NCBI GenBank assembly: GCA_905234765.1
Contig: CAJOIF010000068.1
Span: 1-5,928 of the forward strand
Direction: 5' to 3'
Length of the DNA: 5,928 nucleotides
Origin: an uncultured Bacteroidales bacterium
Lineage (GTDB): Bacteria > Bacteroidota > Bacteroidia > Bacteroidales > F082
Shown here: piece by piece, positions 5,194 through 5,928 of the stretch
Position numbering within the stretch: position 1 is the stretch's first letter
Layout: every line of letters starts with the position of its first letter
Notes under the pieces: model-generated
What the model was told of the DNA's origin: nothing
The model's database searches: none
The model's input: the letters and a program-made list of their open reading frames with translations, nothing else
Made by a program: the position numbers and the translations under genes

Positions 5194-5224
5194 CAAAGTT
5201 ACAAACTTTTTCCATACCCGAAAC
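5194..5224 (-). promoter_or_regulatory. Promoter of the toxin-antitoxin operon
   Basis: TAACTTTG on the minus strand (5194-5201) is a full TAnnTTTG match. A GTTT/TTTC sequence at 5220-5224 is an imperfect -33 box 18-19 bases upstream. The -7 box ends 4 bases before the antitoxin ATG, so the transcript would be leaderless or nearly so, unless translation starts at an internal Met. The box also overlaps an AAAGTTTGTAACTTT inverted motif (5195-5209) that could serve as an autoregulatory operator. Confidence 0.6.
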
Positions 5225-5246
5225 AGTATGAAAAAAATGAACAAAC

Positions 5247-5273
5247 AAAAAAAAACCGCTGAGCATTCAGCGG
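5247..5273 (-). terminator. Strong intrinsic terminator after the 50-aa gene
   Basis: CCGCTGA and TCAGCGG form a perfect 7-bp stem with a 4-base GCAT loop (5256-5273). On the minus strand it is followed by nine consecutive T residues (5247-5255). It lies 27 bases after the stop of the small open frame and ends the sigma-factor transcription unit before the toxin-antitoxin promoter. On the plus strand the tail is CTTTTCTG, much weaker. Confidence 0.9.
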
Positions 5274-5300
5274 CTTTTCTGTCCTTCTGTTCCGTTCCGG

Positions 5301-5453
5301 TCAGTTGTTCATGTATGAGACTTGACCCATCAGCCCAGTGCTCATCGACTCATAGGCGGCGGCGTAGTCGAACAGGTAGCGCAATACGTTGCGGCTGGGT
5401 TGCTGTTGCTCGCTCTCCCTACGGAAAACCTCCTTGATTTGTGATACCAACAT
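5301..5453 (-). CDS. Small 50-residue protein downstream of the ECF sigma factor
   Basis: An open frame of 50 codons from the ATG at 5451-5453 to the TGA at 5301-5303, with an in-frame stop 7 codons upstream of the ATG. The product begins MLVSQIKEVFRRESEQQQ, continues PSRNVLRYLFDYAAAYESM and ends GQVSYMNN. It is soluble, charged at the N-terminus and probably helical. Support for it being real: it lies between the sigma-factor gene and a strong terminator on the same strand, it fills the space exactly, and its codon composition resembles the sigma gene. The PSxxVLxxxxDYA pattern reminds me of short proteins found after RpoE-like sigma genes in other Bacteroidales, which is recollection and not checked. 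It might be a small regulator of the sigma factor, but it has no membrane segment, unlike a typical anti-sigma factor. Confidence 0.6.
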   Translation of the reverse strand: MLVSQIKEVFRRESEQQQPSRNVLRYLFDYAAAYESMSTGLMGQVSYMNN

Positions 5454-5532
5454 GAGGGGTAAGAGGTGTAACTATTTGTCATAGGCGTTTGTTAGGTTAG
5501 ACTTTACCTTACAAACGCAACCCCTCGCCTAT
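5454..5532 (-). promoter_or_regulatory. Structured spacer/leader ahead of the 50-aa gene
   Basis: Several complementary segments are packed here. An inverted repeat with 15-base arms and two mismatches (5485-5499 / 5504-5518) has a 4-base loop. GAGGGGT at 5454-5460 pairs perfectly with ACCCCTC at 5520-5526, enclosing that stem; on the minus strand the former directly abuts the small gene's ATG. ATAGGCG at 5481-5487 pairs perfectly with CGCCTAT at 5526-5532. The last two pairings cross, so they exclude each other. No T-tract follows the stem on minus, so it is not a simple terminator. No TAnnTTTG promoter is seen in 5454-5564. Confidence 0.45.
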
Positions 5533-5564
5533 TATTATATCGCAGTGAAAATTTTTTCTACGAT

Positions 5565-5928
5565 TTAATACGTCAGCGTCATATTGTTGGCCACCATCAT
5601 CTTACGCAAGTTGATCAAGGCGTAGCGCATGCGACCCAGCGCGGTGTTGATGCTCACGTTGGTGATATCGGCGATGTCCTTGAAACTCATGTCGTCGAAG
5701 ATGCGCATGCGGAGCACCTCGCGCTGCTCGTCGGGCAGGAAGGTGATCATCCTGTGGAGGTCGGAGTGCACCTGGTCCACGATCATGCCCTGCTCCACCG
5801 AGGCGTCGGTAATCGGCACGTTGTCGATATAGTTGTAGTCCTCGCTCGACGACTCCACCGTGGGGATGCGGTTCTCCTTGCGGAAGTGGTCGATGACGAG
5901 GTTGTGCGCGATGCGCATGGCGAACTGC
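5565..5928 (-). CDS. RNA polymerase ECF sigma factor (sigma-24/RpoE-like), C-terminal part
   Basis: The gene enters from the right edge; 120 codons and the stop are visible. QFAMRIAHNLVIDHFRKENR at the visible N-terminus is sigma region 2.3-2.4, which melts and reads the -10 element. A variable acidic linker follows (SSSEDYNYID, then DASVEQGMIVDQVHSDL). Region 4 is complete: LPDEQREVLRMRIFDDM, the helix-turn-helix SFKDIADITNVSINTALGRM, and RYALINLRKMM. This is a group 4 (ECF) sigma factor that directs RNA polymerase to a small regulon. The in-frame ATG at 5916-5918 is inside region 2 and is not the true start. No anti-sigma gene of the usual membrane FecR or RsiW type follows; only a 50-residue frame does. 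The region is more GC-rich than the operon at 1663-4277. Confidence 0.93.
   Translation of the reverse strand, partial: QFAMRIAHNLVIDHFRKENRIPTVESSSEDYNYIDNVPITDASVEQGMIVDQVHSDLHRMITFLPDEQREVLRMRIFDDMSFKDIADITNVSINTALGRMRYALINLRKMMVANNMTLTY

Overview
The window reads as a chromosomal piece from a member of the Bacteroidales. Three things point there. Promoter boxes match the Bacteroidetes pattern TTTG / TAnnTTTG rather than -35/-10 boxes. Start codons generally lack Shine-Dalgarno sequences. The genes are Bacteroidetes-like: an ECF sigma factor with an IAHNLVIDHFR region 2, a short PAD-type deiminase and a lysine-fermentation cluster. I cannot fix the genus. Every gene I can support lies on the minus strand, so transcription runs from the right end of the window to the left.

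Right end (5928 to 5200): the C-terminal part of an ECF sigma factor, then a 110-base spacer able to form alternative hairpins, then a previously easy-to-miss 50-residue open frame, then a strong intrinsic terminator. Next (5189 to 4549) is a two-gene toxin-antitoxin unit with an ATGA overlap: antitoxin first, then a RelE/ParE-family toxin. Its promoter sits almost on the antitoxin start codon.

Centre (4548 to 1663): an AT-rich, palindrome-dense control region of about 270 bases, followed by a tight three-gene operon. The first gene encodes a 215-residue uncharacterised protein with a faint resemblance to alkyladenine (methylpurine) DNA glycosylase. The second encodes a 280-residue deiminase of the agmatine/peptidyl-arginine deiminase family with its catalytic residues intact. 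The third encodes a 366-residue protein made almost wholly of nine exact-length 36-residue Sel1 repeats. Spacings are 19 and 4 bases, and a terminator follows. The operon looks more AT-rich than its flanks and is the best candidate here for an undescribed system.

Left end (1414 to 1): the start of a lysine-fermentation operon. It has a well-formed promoter, then CoA-transferase subunit A (atoD), 3-aminobutyryl-CoA ammonia-lyase (kal) and the first 32 codons of 3-keto-5-aminohexanoate cleavage enzyme (kce). In this pathway kce converts 3-keto-5-aminohexanoate plus acetyl-CoA to 3-aminobutyryl-CoA and acetoacetate, kal removes ammonia to give crotonyl-CoA, and the CoA-transferase handles acetoacetate. 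The partner subunit B is not next to atoD. The two intergenic gaps are filled with repeats: inverted heptamer blocks and an AACTGAT-type tandem array between atoD and kal, and a REP-like inverted pair between kal and kce.
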